Origin: Boudabousia marimammalium
Lineage (GTDB): Bacteria > Actinomycetota > Actinomycetes > Actinomycetales > Actinomycetaceae
Length of the DNA stretch: 64,000 nucleotides
NCBI RefSeq assembly: GCF_001936115.1
Contig: NZ_MPDM01000005.1
Coordinates: 1 to 64,000, forward strand
Direction: 5' to 3'
The position numbers and the translations under genes are program-made. Below the pieces are notes generated by a model that searched no databases, was not told where the DNA came from, and saw only the letters and a program-made list of their open reading frames with translations. Positions 17,464 through 25,028 of the stretch are shown piece by piece (position 1 is the stretch's first letter; the number at the start of each line of letters is the position of its first letter).

Positions 17464-19500
17464 ATGAACCTATTATCAGCCGTATGCGGCCAAGCTCACG
17501 CCACGCCCTCGTCCCTTAGTCATCTAGCGGTGCTCCCCCAAGATACCGCTGAGAATGCCGTAGGCGGAGCTGTTGATTTTATGACCTACATTATTTCTGC
17601 GGCAATCGGGGTTGCTCTTGGCCTCGCGATAGCTGTCGTTTTTGTAGTAATTCTAAAAGTTTCTCTCCGCAGGACAGCGCCGGGACGGACTTTAGCTGCG
17701 CGCGTTCGACTACCCCTAATTGTCACGCTAGCGCTATTGGGCTCCGCCATCGGACTGGAAATGGCTGCGAACGGCGTCGATGAAGGGGCAGTCGTATACT
17801 GGTTCGTCCCCATCCAACATGGACTCTGGATTGCCATTATTCTGGGCATCACCTGGATCTTGACACAAGTCGTCCACATCATTGAGGACGTCGCTGAATA
17901 CCGGTACGGTGACTCCGAAGCTGGCAGAGCTCGGCGGGTAACAACCCAAATGCAAGTGCTGCGCCGCGTTCTCCAAGCCATCATCGTGGTGATTGGTATT
18001 GTGGTGGCTCTCCTGACTTTCCCAGCGATGCGAACCGCAATGACCGCTTTGCTTTCTTCCGCCGGCGTGGTTTCCCTAGTCGCCGGCATTGCCGCACAGA
18101 ACGTGCTGGGTAACATGTTTGCCGGCCTGCAAATCGCTTTCACAGACTCGATTCGCGTGGGAGATATCCTCGACTATGAAGGACAGTACGGCACCGTTGA
18201 GGAGATTACGCTGACCTACATGGTGCTGCGCCTGTGGGATGAGAAACGGCTGATCGTGCCGTCCAAGAAACTGACCGAGGAATCAATCCAGAACTGGACC
18301 CGTCGCCACACCCAGGTGCTAGGCGTCGTGGAGCTCCCCATGGACTGGAGTGCGCCCGTATCTGCGGCTCGTAAGGAGATGCACCGGCTGCTGCGGCAAA
18401 CTGACCTGTGGGATGGGCAGACCGCCAGCATTCAGGTCACTGACTCTGAACCCGACTACATGACTGTGCGCCTGTGTGTCTCCGCGGCGGATCCGTCGAA
18501 GCTTTGGGACTTGCGTTGCTACCTGCGTGAGCACATGGTCCGTTGGGCGGTCGGGCAGACCCCCAGCGCTTTGGCTCGCCACCGCATCGAAGAGCAGACA
18601 CGCAATCACAACGCCGCATTACTGGGCGAAGAATACGGGGAGCTGGTCCGCGCTTACACCTCTCCGAACCTTCCCTCTGTTAAGGTTGCTGGGCCCGAGG
18701 ATGAAACGATTCTCCTGACGCCAGAGCAGGCGCGTGCTGAAATCCAGCGCATTCAAGCGGAGGCTGGTGTCGCCCGGGGTGGCGTCCGTAAGCAGGCCGA
18801 GGAAGCCGCCGAGCAAAACCGGCAGGGCATCTTTGATCGCATCCTGGGGATAGTGATGCCCGACGAGGACGAGAACTCCGGCGGGGCAGCATCTGATGCT
18901 GTTGACCCGGATGCGACCGTGGTTTTGAGTGCCGATGAGATTCTGGCGCTGGCGGCTGCTTCCACTGCTGTCCCCGCTGACTCTGCCACGGCTTCTGGGT
19001 CATCCGGTGCGGCTGGTTCTGCTGGTTCTGCCCAGTCTTCCGGAGCTTCGGTTTCTGACTCCACCGTGACCTCTACTTCCTTACCGGATGCCACTTCAGT
19101 CGACGAAGATCCTGCCTCATCCCGCTTATATTCGGGTTCGCCGCAGGCGGAAGAACGCGCGCAAGCATTCCAAGGTCCCGGTGAAGAAGTCTTCAAGGAA
19201 AGAGAAAAAGAAGCCGAACGCCAGGCCGCCACCGCACGGGACACTGCAGCTGCTTCCGAAGCCGACGAATCCACTGCCACCGGCGAGTTTGCGGAAACCC
19301 CCTCGGCCCCAGCAGGGGTGACGGAGGGAGCGCCCTCGGCCAATGGCGTAAATTCGGTTACGGCCTCAGACGCAGGCGTAAACTCAGATACCACCTCGAC
19401 GGATAAGCACCCGGAAGAGACCGTCGAGGGCTTGCCGTTGGACGACACGTTCTATGATGATGACGGTGAACTCGATATGACCCATGGAAGGGGAGAATGA
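17464..19500 (+). CDS. MscS-family mechanosensitive channel with long disordered tail
   Basis: 678 residues. Membrane segments lie at about 40-62, 80-100, 115-140 and 165-210. The pore helix and beta domain are visible in AGIAAQNVLGNMFAGLQIAF and DSIRVGDILDYEGQYGTVEEI, the MscS signature. It should open under membrane tension and release solutes during osmotic downshock. The last 270 or so residues are Ala/Ser/Glu-rich and probably disordered, which is much longer than in classical MscS. No ribosome site is seen; instead TAGTCT ends 6 nt before the ATG, as for a leaderless mRNA. Overlaps or abuts msrB. Confidence 0.9.
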   Translation: MNLLSAVCGQAHATPSSLSHLAVLPQDTAENAVGGAVDFMTYIISAAIGVALGLAIAVVFVVILKVSLRRTAPGRTLAARVRLPLIVTLALLGSAIGLEMAANGVDEGAVVYWFVPIQHGLWIAIILGITWILTQVVHIIEDVAEYRYGDSEAGRARRVTTQMQVLRRVLQAIIVVIGIVVALLTFPAMRTAMTALLSSAGVVSLVAGIAAQNVLGNMFAGLQIAFTDSIRVGDILDYEGQYGTVEEITLTYMVLRLWDEKRLIVPSKKLTEESIQNWTRRHTQVLGVVELPMDWSAPVSAARKEMHRLLRQTDLWDGQTASIQVTDSEPDYMTVRLCVSAADPSKLWDLRCYLREHMVRWAVGQTPSALARHRIEEQTRNHNAALLGEEYGELVRAYTSPNLPSVKVAGPEDETILLTPEQARAEIQRIQAEAGVARGGVRKQAEEAAEQNRQGIFDRILGIVMPDEDENSGGAASDAVDPDATVVLSADEILALAAASTAVPADSATASGSSGAAGSAGSAQSSGASVSDSTVTSTSLPDATSVDEDPASSRLYSGSPQAEERAQAFQGPGEEVFKEREKEAERQAATARDTAAASEADESTATGEFAETPSAPAGVTEGAPSANGVNSVTASDAGVNSDTTSTDKHPEETVEGLPLDDTFYDDDGELDMTHGRGE

Positions 19501-19501
19501 C

Positions 19502-19921
19502 ATGACTAACGAAGCAAACGTGGACAACCCGTCGGAGATTTCCGAGGAGTGCTGGCGTCAGATTCTCAGCCCCATTGAGTACCATGTGCTGCGCGAGGCC
19601 GGCACGGAAAGGCCCGGCACCGGTGAACTGCTAGACGAAGACCGCTTGGGTTGGTACTTCTGTCGCGCTTGCGGCAATCGCCTGTTTAAGTCTGGCGCGA
19701 AGTTTGATTCCGGATGTGGCTGGCCTTCATTTTTTGAGGCCGAGGAAGGTTCTACCACCGAAATCGTGGACTATTCCCACGGTATGATCCGCACCGAAGT
19801 TCGCTGCGCCAAATGCAACTCGCATTTGGGGCATGTGTTCCCGGATGCTCCGCATACCCCGACCGGTAACCGCTACTGCATGAACTCGGTCAGCTTGCGT
19901 TTCGAGCCGGACGAAGCCTAG
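19502..19921 (+). CDS. msrB: Peptide-methionine (R)-S-oxide reductase
   Basis: 139 residues. Reduces methionine-R-sulfoxide in damaged proteins. Zinc ligands are in CRACGNRLF and CAKCNSHLGH. Substrate-site motifs GCGWPSF and HVFPD are present, and the catalytic cysteine lies in NRYCMNSVSL near the C-terminus. I chose the ATG at 19502 because GGGGAG sits 7-8 bp upstream; an in-frame ATG at 19484 inside the channel gene is less likely. It begins one base after the mscS stop, so the genes are co-transcribed. Confidence 0.93.
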   Translation: MTNEANVDNPSEISEECWRQILSPIEYHVLREAGTERPGTGELLDEDRLGWYFCRACGNRLFKSGAKFDSGCGWPSFFEAEEGSTTEIVDYSHGMIRTEVRCAKCNSHLGHVFPDAPHTPTGNRYCMNSVSLRFEPDEA

Positions 19922-19971
19922 TCTGCGGCGGGGATTGCCCTGCGGCGGCGGCGGCCGGTGTTTTCGTCGAG

Positions 19972-20031
19972 TGTGCACCTTACTGTTAATTGTGCACCTT
20001 ACAAGGTGCACAATTGTGGTTAAGGTGCACA
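19972..20031. repeat. Nested palindrome with four GTGCACCTT units
   Basis: Two 29-nt arms (19972-20000 and 20003-20031) separated by 2 nt form an inverted repeat whose only mismatches are a 5-nt internal block. The inner 13 bp (AATTGTGCACCTT and its complement) and outer 11 bp (TGTGCACCTTA and its complement) pair perfectly, so TGTGCACCTT occurs four times. It lies 51 bp after msrB. Candidate roles: terminator, protein-binding cluster or a small mobile element; there is no T-tract. Confidence 0.7.
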
Positions 20032-20152
20032 GTCGCTGTTGGGGTTACTGTCCAAGCTGTTCGGCCCTGCTGTGGTGATTTCCCCGCTGTGGAATTCAGC
20101 CCATGAATGTTGCATTAGAGTGAAACTGTGTGCAAAAGTGCAGGTGAACCTT

Positions 20153-20247
20153 TTGTGTGGGGCAGAATGCCACACAATTTCGATACTGTGTGGAAAAACT
20201 CCATTTTCAGGATAAATTTGGCCGAAATTTGGTTTTTCCCACACAGT
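20153..20247. repeat. TGTGTGG/CCACACA inverted-repeat cluster
   Basis: A small hairpin (TTGTGTGG at 20153-20160 with CCACACAA at 20170-20177) is followed by a wider inverted repeat: ACTGTGTGGAAAAAC at 20185-20199 and GTTTTTCCCACACAGT at 20232-20247. Another ACTGTGTG lies at 20125-20132. This is the centre of an 870-bp stretch between msrB and the next protein gene that holds only repeats and one tRNA. Confidence 0.5.
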
Positions 20248-20361
20248 TCTGAGTCAAGCGCGTGTTTTTAGAGTCCAAGGCAGCGGGTGAGGCCGGTCAA
20301 TCCGAAAGTCCAAGGCAGTGCGAAAGTCAGGGCGACCCGAAAGACTGGCTGAATGTAAACG

Positions 20362-20395
20362 AAACCCTCTCTGGAATTATCCCAGAGAGGGTTTC
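20362..20395 (-). terminator. Terminator of tRNA-Lys
   Basis: A perfect 14-bp stem (20362-20375 with 20382-20395), on the minus strand directly downstream of tRNA-Lys, followed by GTTTACATT. Confidence 0.75.
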
Positions 20396-20402
20396 AACAC
20401 GG

Positions 20403-20475
20403 TAGGCCCCGCGGGGCTCGAACCCGCCACCCACGGATTAAAAGTCCGTTGCTCTACCAGATGAGCTAGAGGCCC
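20403..20475 (-). tRNA. tRNA-Lys (TTT)
   Basis: Minus-strand cloverleaf, 73 nt. Starts GGGCCTCTAGCTCATC, anticodon loop CTTTTAA (TTT), T-arm GCGGGTTCGAGCCCCGC, discriminator A. CCA not encoded. Has its own terminator. Confidence 0.95.
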
Positions 20476-20788
20476 GTGTGCTCCACTATTATATCTGTCT
20501 AAGCCACTTATGCCACGCCAGAACGAGATTGCGGCAAAACTCACCTTTCTGAACCCGGAAAATGTTGGGTATAGAGTCGACGAATGTTGAAGTTCAATTT
20601 GTGTCGGCGGAGTGTGCGCGCAGGTTTTTTGCGGCCGGCTGGAGTGACAGCGTGTGGTATGGCCAGAATCAGGCGCTGCCCAGAATCAGTGGCCGCGCCC
20701 AGATGCCTAAACACCCGCCTAAGTCAATGCGTAATCTGCGTCACTAAGTCATAATAGAGAGATAAGAATATCGGTTGAGGAGGTTGCT

Positions 20789-21412
20789 ATGTCTGCATCA
20801 ATGAACCACCCCCGTCGACCAGCGATGCTCGACCCGGAAGTGGCTGAAAGTATCCCCGGCGATGAGGACCCCGCCGTCACCACGGCGGTCGCGCTGACTT
20901 CGGCGCGTGCCCTACTGGGCTTGGGTGATGATGAGTTCACCGCCGATCAAGTCGAGAAACTCGCACACCTAATTAAGACCGAGGGGGTGGACGCTGTTTC
21001 AACCCTCTGGGCGCGCTCATCCAAACTGACTTTACCCGGTCAAATGTGGCGGCTTTACTTGGTTCGTGAATGGTTCCGTCGCGATACTGACACGGTTCGC
21101 TCCCGTTACGAAGAAGGTGAGAGGGCGATTCATCAACGTCCCGGCGCGGAAGACCTAGTGCTTCCGGAGCTAGAGTCCACCATGGCGAAGATCGAGCAGC
21201 TGATGACCGGTGGCGGGGTGGATTCCATGGTGGAGTTGCTGAAAGCAACTTCCGGTGTGATGCGTGTTCTGGCCGCTGGTGTTTCAGCCGGCCCAGAATG
21301 GATTACCAGTGACGATGATGAACTGGCTGATGTGGTGACCCGGCGAGCAGGAGCCTTGCAAAAGACCGCGGAGGAGCTGGCGGAAGCCGCAAAATTGGGG
21401 GACCGTGAATAG
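20789..21412 (+). CDS. Hypothetical protein upstream of the Nudix gene
   Basis: 207 residues; I do not recognise a family. The sequence is mostly helical by appearance, acidic, with no signal peptide or membrane segment, so it is probably cytoplasmic. A segment around VSTLWARSSKLTLPGQMWRLY and VREWFRRD could be a small helical domain. The start is supported by GAGGAGG 6 bp upstream. It lies 99 bp before the Nudix gene, in the position where related actinobacteria often carry polyphosphate kinase. Function unknown. Confidence 0.7.
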   Translation: MSASMNHPRRPAMLDPEVAESIPGDEDPAVTTAVALTSARALLGLGDDEFTADQVEKLAHLIKTEGVDAVSTLWARSSKLTLPGQMWRLYLVREWFRRDTDTVRSRYEEGERAIHQRPGAEDLVLPELESTMAKIEQLMTGGGVDSMVELLKATSGVMRVLAAGVSAGPEWITSDDDELADVVTRRAGALQKTAEELAEAAKLGDRE

Positions 21413-21511
21413 GTGCTGACAGCTTGCGGGCGGGGCAGTTGTCCCGTTCTCTGAGGGGGATAGTTGCCCTGCCCGCTGGACTTGTCTCCGGGGCGCGTCG
21501 ATAATGTAGCT

Positions 21512-22669
21512 ATGAAACCCGTGCCCGCTCCGCTTCCCTCCCGCATTGTTAGAGCGGGAGGAGCTTTGGTGTGGCGGTGGGCTGTGCCGGTTCCGAAACC
21601 GCAACCGCGCCCGCTGATAACCCCGAAGTCGTTGGCGCAAGGCAAGATAGCGCCGAAGCTGGTGGCCACGCCGGGGACTGATCCAGGGTGGGCCGAGGAA
21701 TCCGCTGCGGAGGCGGATAATCCAGAGGGCATTGAGGTGCTGCTGGTGCATCGTCCGCAATATCATGACTGGTCATGGCCGAAAGGCAAACTGGAACTGG
21801 GGGAGCACCTAATCTCCGCTGCCGTTCGTGAGGTCGAGGAAGAGACCGGTGTCGCCGTGAACCTGCACGCTCCCATGCTGACGCAAAGGTACCGGCTGGG
21901 TATTGGCATCACTAAAGAGGTCTATTACTGGGTTGGAACGGTCGCCGAAGATGACGCGAAACTGGCGGCCCGACCGGTCGTGCAGCAGGCCCCTGCCGCG
22001 GAGATCGACAAGACCGCCTGGGTTTCCCCGGCGAAGGCACGGCGGATGCTGACCCGTCGCGGGGACCGTCGCCTCCTCGACGATTTGTTGGCTAAAGCGC
22101 AGGCGCAACTGTTGGCGACTTTCCCGCTCATCTTGGTTGCCCCCGCTGAAACGATTCCCGCACGCAACGATCATGACTTGGGGTTGTCTTTGAGCCGAGG
22201 GGGAGTCACCCAGTCGCTTGAAATCTTGAAACTATTGTCTGCCTATGGGGTGTCTAGCCTCTGGTCAGCTCCCTGCCCGTCGGCGCAGCAGACTTTGCGG
22301 CCTTTCGCTGATGTGGCTGGGTTGCAGATTCGTCCGCTGGATGATCCGCGCCGGCTACTGCATGAGCTGATTGTGCAGGCTGGGGAAACCATATCGCCCT
22401 CGTCCCCGCAAACCCGAAACCTAGGTTATAACCCAAATCCGGCGGGAGCGATGCCTTCACATGCCGCGGCAATCTGTATTGCTCCGCAAACGCTTAGTGA
22501 ATGGGTGAAAGTCCTGCAAAATAGTGTCGCCCTGCTGCCTGGACAGGCTACGGAAGTGATTGCCACCTCGATGGAGAGCGGTGAAGCTATGGTGTTGCAT
22601 TTGCGTCGCCCACAGCAGGGTGAACTGCCCGGACTGGTGGCTATGGAGCGCCATCGCGTGACCATCTGA
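21512..22669 (+). CDS. Nudix hydrolase fused to a degenerate histidine-phosphatase domain
   Basis: 385 residues, resembling mycobacterial MutT1 (Nudix plus histidine phosphatase). The Nudix box is intact: GKLELGEHLISAAVREVEEE and the TGV that follows. The second half keeps the phosphatase layout (LSLSRGGVTQSLEILKLL, SAPCPSAQQT), but the catalytic RH motif at its start is replaced by LVAPAETI, so that half is probably inactive. I chose ATG 21512 because GATAAT ends exactly 6 nt before it (leaderless); a TTG at 21464 with GAGGGG upstream is an alternative. Likely hydrolyses oxidised or signalling nucleotides. It precedes pstSCAB. Confidence 0.85.
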   Translation: MKPVPAPLPSRIVRAGGALVWRWAVPVPKPQPRPLITPKSLAQGKIAPKLVATPGTDPGWAEESAAEADNPEGIEVLLVHRPQYHDWSWPKGKLELGEHLISAAVREVEEETGVAVNLHAPMLTQRYRLGIGITKEVYYWVGTVAEDDAKLAARPVVQQAPAAEIDKTAWVSPAKARRMLTRRGDRRLLDDLLAKAQAQLLATFPLILVAPAETIPARNDHDLGLSLSRGGVTQSLEILKLLSAYGVSSLWSAPCPSAQQTLRPFADVAGLQIRPLDDPRRLLHELIVQAGETISPSSPQTRNLGYNPNPAGAMPSHAAAICIAPQTLSEWVKVLQNSVALLPGQATEVIATSMESGEAMVLHLRRPQQGELPGLVAMERHRVTI

Positions 22670-22788
22670 TTAGCCTATCTGCTGCGCTGAATCCAAGTGA
22701 AGGCGCTAGTTCGACTGGAAAACACCTCAGCCCGACACCCCACCACAACACCGATTCGTGTGACGTATGCAACTTAGTTTTGGCTATT

Positions 22789-22815
22789 GTTAACCTGAAG
22801 TTAACCAAGTTTACC
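22789..22815 (+). promoter_or_regulatory. Candidate PhoP/RegX3 (PHO) box before pstS
   Basis: Three repeats of the form GTT(A/T)ACC at 22789, 22800 and 22809; the first two are 11 bp apart, as in actinobacterial PHO boxes. A possible -10 (TAGTCT) follows near 22838. RegX3 is encoded in this window (35431), so phosphate-starvation control of pst is the natural reading. Confidence 0.55.
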
Positions 22816-22898
22816 TTCGGTTGTAACGTCCGTCCCGTAGTCTGCAAAGCGTAAGAGACGCTAACGCGTCGTTGCGAGGTGCACTTCCTGATTGCACC

Positions 22899-24026
22899 AT
22901 GAACGAAAGACAGACTACTGTGAATATTATTTCTTCCCGCGTGGGCGTAGTTGGCCTTGCGGCCTCACTGGCTCTCTTCCTCAGCGCTTGCGGTTCCGAT
23001 AATCCGACGGCCGCCACCGACAATGGCACTACTGAAACTTCTCAGGCTGAAAGCCTGACCGGCACTCTGGCTGGCGCGGGAGCTTCCTCCCAGAAGGCCG
23101 CCATCCAGGCTTGGAAGGCCGGATTTGTTGCGAAGAACCCCAGCGCCCAGGTCGAATACGATCCGGTTGGCTCCGGCTCTGGCGTGAAAAAGTTCCTAGC
23201 TAAAGAGGTTTCCTTCGCCGGCTCAGATGAGGTCCTAAAAGATGAGGACCGTGAAGCCGCTAAAGCCCGCTGTGAAGCTGACGTAATGCACCTGCCGGTC
23301 TATATTTCCCCCATCGCGGTGGTCTTCAACCTGGACGGCGTTGACACCCTGAACTTCTCCGCAGAAACCGTCGCCAAGATTTTCGCCGGCCAGATCACTA
23401 ACTGGAACGACCCGGCAATTGCCGCTGAGAACGAGGGAGTATCCCTCCCTGACCTCGCTATCACGCCGGTCCACCGCGCTGATGGTTCAGGTACAACATA
23501 CAACTTCACTGAATGGTTGCATGCCGCAGCCCCCTCGGTCTGGACCCATGAAGCTAATAAGAAGTGGCCGCTGGCCGGCACCAACGGGGAAAAAACTCAG
23601 GGCGTAGTCAGCCTAGTGCAGTCCGGTCAGGGCTCCATCGGCTACGTTGATGACTCTGCCGCCGCCGGTATGGGTATCGCCAAGATTAAGGGCGCCGGCG
23701 GCGACTATGTTGCGGTCAGCGGTGAAGCCGCAGCGAAGACCCTAGATGAATCTGAACTGTCCGGCGCCTCCGGCATGGACTTGGCTTTCACCATTAACCG
23801 TACCCCCAGTGACCCGGCCGCATACCCGATCATCTTGGTGTCCTACGATGTGGTCTGCTCCGCTTACAGTGACGCGAACGAAGGCAACCTGGTGAAAGCA
23901 TTTGTCGGCTACGAAGTATCTGAAGAAGGCCAGGCCCAGGCTGCTGCCGCAGCAAAGTCCGCGCCGCTGTCGCAAGCCCTGCGCACCAAGATTAACGCTT
24001 CGCTCGACTCCATTAAGGTGGGCTGA
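22899..24026 (+). CDS. pstS: Phosphate ABC transporter, periplasmic-type binding lipoprotein
   Basis: About 375 residues. It captures phosphate outside the membrane and delivers it to PstCA. Signal peptide with lipobox LSAC, so it is lipid-anchored. The phosphate-binding loops GAGASSQ, VGSGSGVKKF and RADGSGTTYNF are present. The start is uncertain: ATG 22899 is used; GTG 22920 or a TTG upstream at 22872 are possible and give only a different leader. First gene of pstSCAB. Confidence 0.95.
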   Translation: MNERQTTVNIISSRVGVVGLAASLALFLSACGSDNPTAATDNGTTETSQAESLTGTLAGAGASSQKAAIQAWKAGFVAKNPSAQVEYDPVGSGSGVKKFLAKEVSFAGSDEVLKDEDREAAKARCEADVMHLPVYISPIAVVFNLDGVDTLNFSAETVAKIFAGQITNWNDPAIAAENEGVSLPDLAITPVHRADGSGTTYNFTEWLHAAAPSVWTHEANKKWPLAGTNGEKTQGVVSLVQSGQGSIGYVDDSAAAGMGIAKIKGAGGDYVAVSGEAAAKTLDESELSGASGMDLAFTINRTPSDPAAYPIILVSYDVVCSAYSDANEGNLVKAFVGYEVSEEGQAQAAAAAKSAPLSQALRTKINASLDSIKVG

Positions 24027-24032
24027 TCATTA

Positions 24033-25028
24033 ATGGCGCAAAGCCAAGAAACTGCCACTTCCTCGAGTATCTGGGGTCCCTCAGGTGCTCGAGGCAGTGC
24101 GCGTAGCACCGGGAGAACCGGCAACCTAATTTCCAAGTACATTTCCACGGGCGCAGCAATCACCATTATGTTGACACTGGCGGCGGTGGCGGCCTTCCTG
24201 ATTATTCAGGCCTGGCCGGTCCTCAGCGACTCCAGCGCCCGCTTCTCCGCGCCCGGCTATTTTGCGGGTGCCACTTTCTTGCAGATTGTGGGTCCGCTGA
24301 TTTTCGGTACCGTGTTGGCCTCCGCGATTGCAATGGTCATTGCAGTGCCTATCTCCATTGGTATCGCACTGTTTATCAGCCATTACGCACCCCGCCGGTT
24401 AGCTTCATTCTTAGGCTACCTGGTTGATCTTTTAGCCGCTATTCCCTCGGTCGTTTTTGGTCTCTGGGGTGGGCAGTGGCTGATTCCGAAGCTGGTGCCC
24501 ATCTACTTGTGGCTGGGCGACAATCTGGGTTTCATCCCGCTATTTGAGGGTCCTGCTTCCCGTAATGGTCGCGTCCTCATGTCTGCCTCACTGATCCTCG
24601 CCATCATGGTGCTTCCCATCATGACCGCTATCAGCCGGGAAGTTTTCTTGCAGACGCCGCGCCTCCATGAGGAGGCTGCCCTAGCTCTGGGATGCACCCG
24701 TTGGGAAATGATTCGCACCGCAGTGCTGCCGTTTGGGCGCTCTGGCGTTATTTCCGCTGGAATGCTGGGTTTGGGACGCGCCCTCGGCGAAACCATGGCT
24801 GTTGTGATGGTCCTTTCCACCGGTAACACGTTCAGCTGGGCAATCTTGCAGGACGCGAAGCATTCCACGATTGCCGCCAATATTGCCTCCCAATTCGGTG
24901 AGGCTTTCGGCAATGAGCGTTCCATGCTGATTGCGACCGGCCTGGTCCTGTTCATCATCACTTTGCTGGTGAACTCCGGGGCCCGCTGGGTAATTAGCCG
25001 CCGCAGCAAGTTCTCAGGAGCTAACTAA
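24033..25028 (+). CDS. pstC: Phosphate ABC transporter permease PstC
   Basis: 331 residues with six or so membrane helices. Carries the permease/ATPase coupling loop (EEAALALGCTRWEMIRTAVLP) and the GLGRALGETMAV motif shared by PstC and PstA. Begins 6 bp after pstS with AAGGTGG as ribosome site; its stop overlaps the pstA start by one base. Forms the membrane channel with PstA. Confidence 0.96.
   Translation: MAQSQETATSSSIWGPSGARGSARSTGRTGNLISKYISTGAAITIMLTLAAVAAFLIIQAWPVLSDSSARFSAPGYFAGATFLQIVGPLIFGTVLASAIAMVIAVPISIGIALFISHYAPRRLASFLGYLVDLLAAIPSVVFGLWGGQWLIPKLVPIYLWLGDNLGFIPLFEGPASRNGRVLMSASLILAIMVLPIMTAISREVFLQTPRLHEEAALALGCTRWEMIRTAVLPFGRSGVISAGMLGLGRALGETMAVVMVLSTGNTFSWAILQDAKHSTIAANIASQFGEAFGNERSMLIATGLVLFIITLLVNSGARWVISRRSKFSGAN

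Noticed and set aside
18753-19448. Long antisense ORF opposite the MscS tail
   Set aside because: Low-complexity mirror of the Ala/Ser/Glu-rich tail; no start signal.
19972-20031. Simple rho-independent terminator of msrB
   Set aside because: The stem is strong but no T-tract follows on either strand, and the fourfold motif is more elaborate than a terminator needs.
20562-20747. 61-residue ORF between tRNA-Lys and the hypothetical gene
   Set aside because: No ribosome site, no -10 at the leaderless position and no recognisable composition; probably chance.
22872-22898. pstS start at TTG 22872
   Set aside because: It would add charged residues before the signal peptide and has no ribosome site; ATG 22899 or GTG 22920 fits better.
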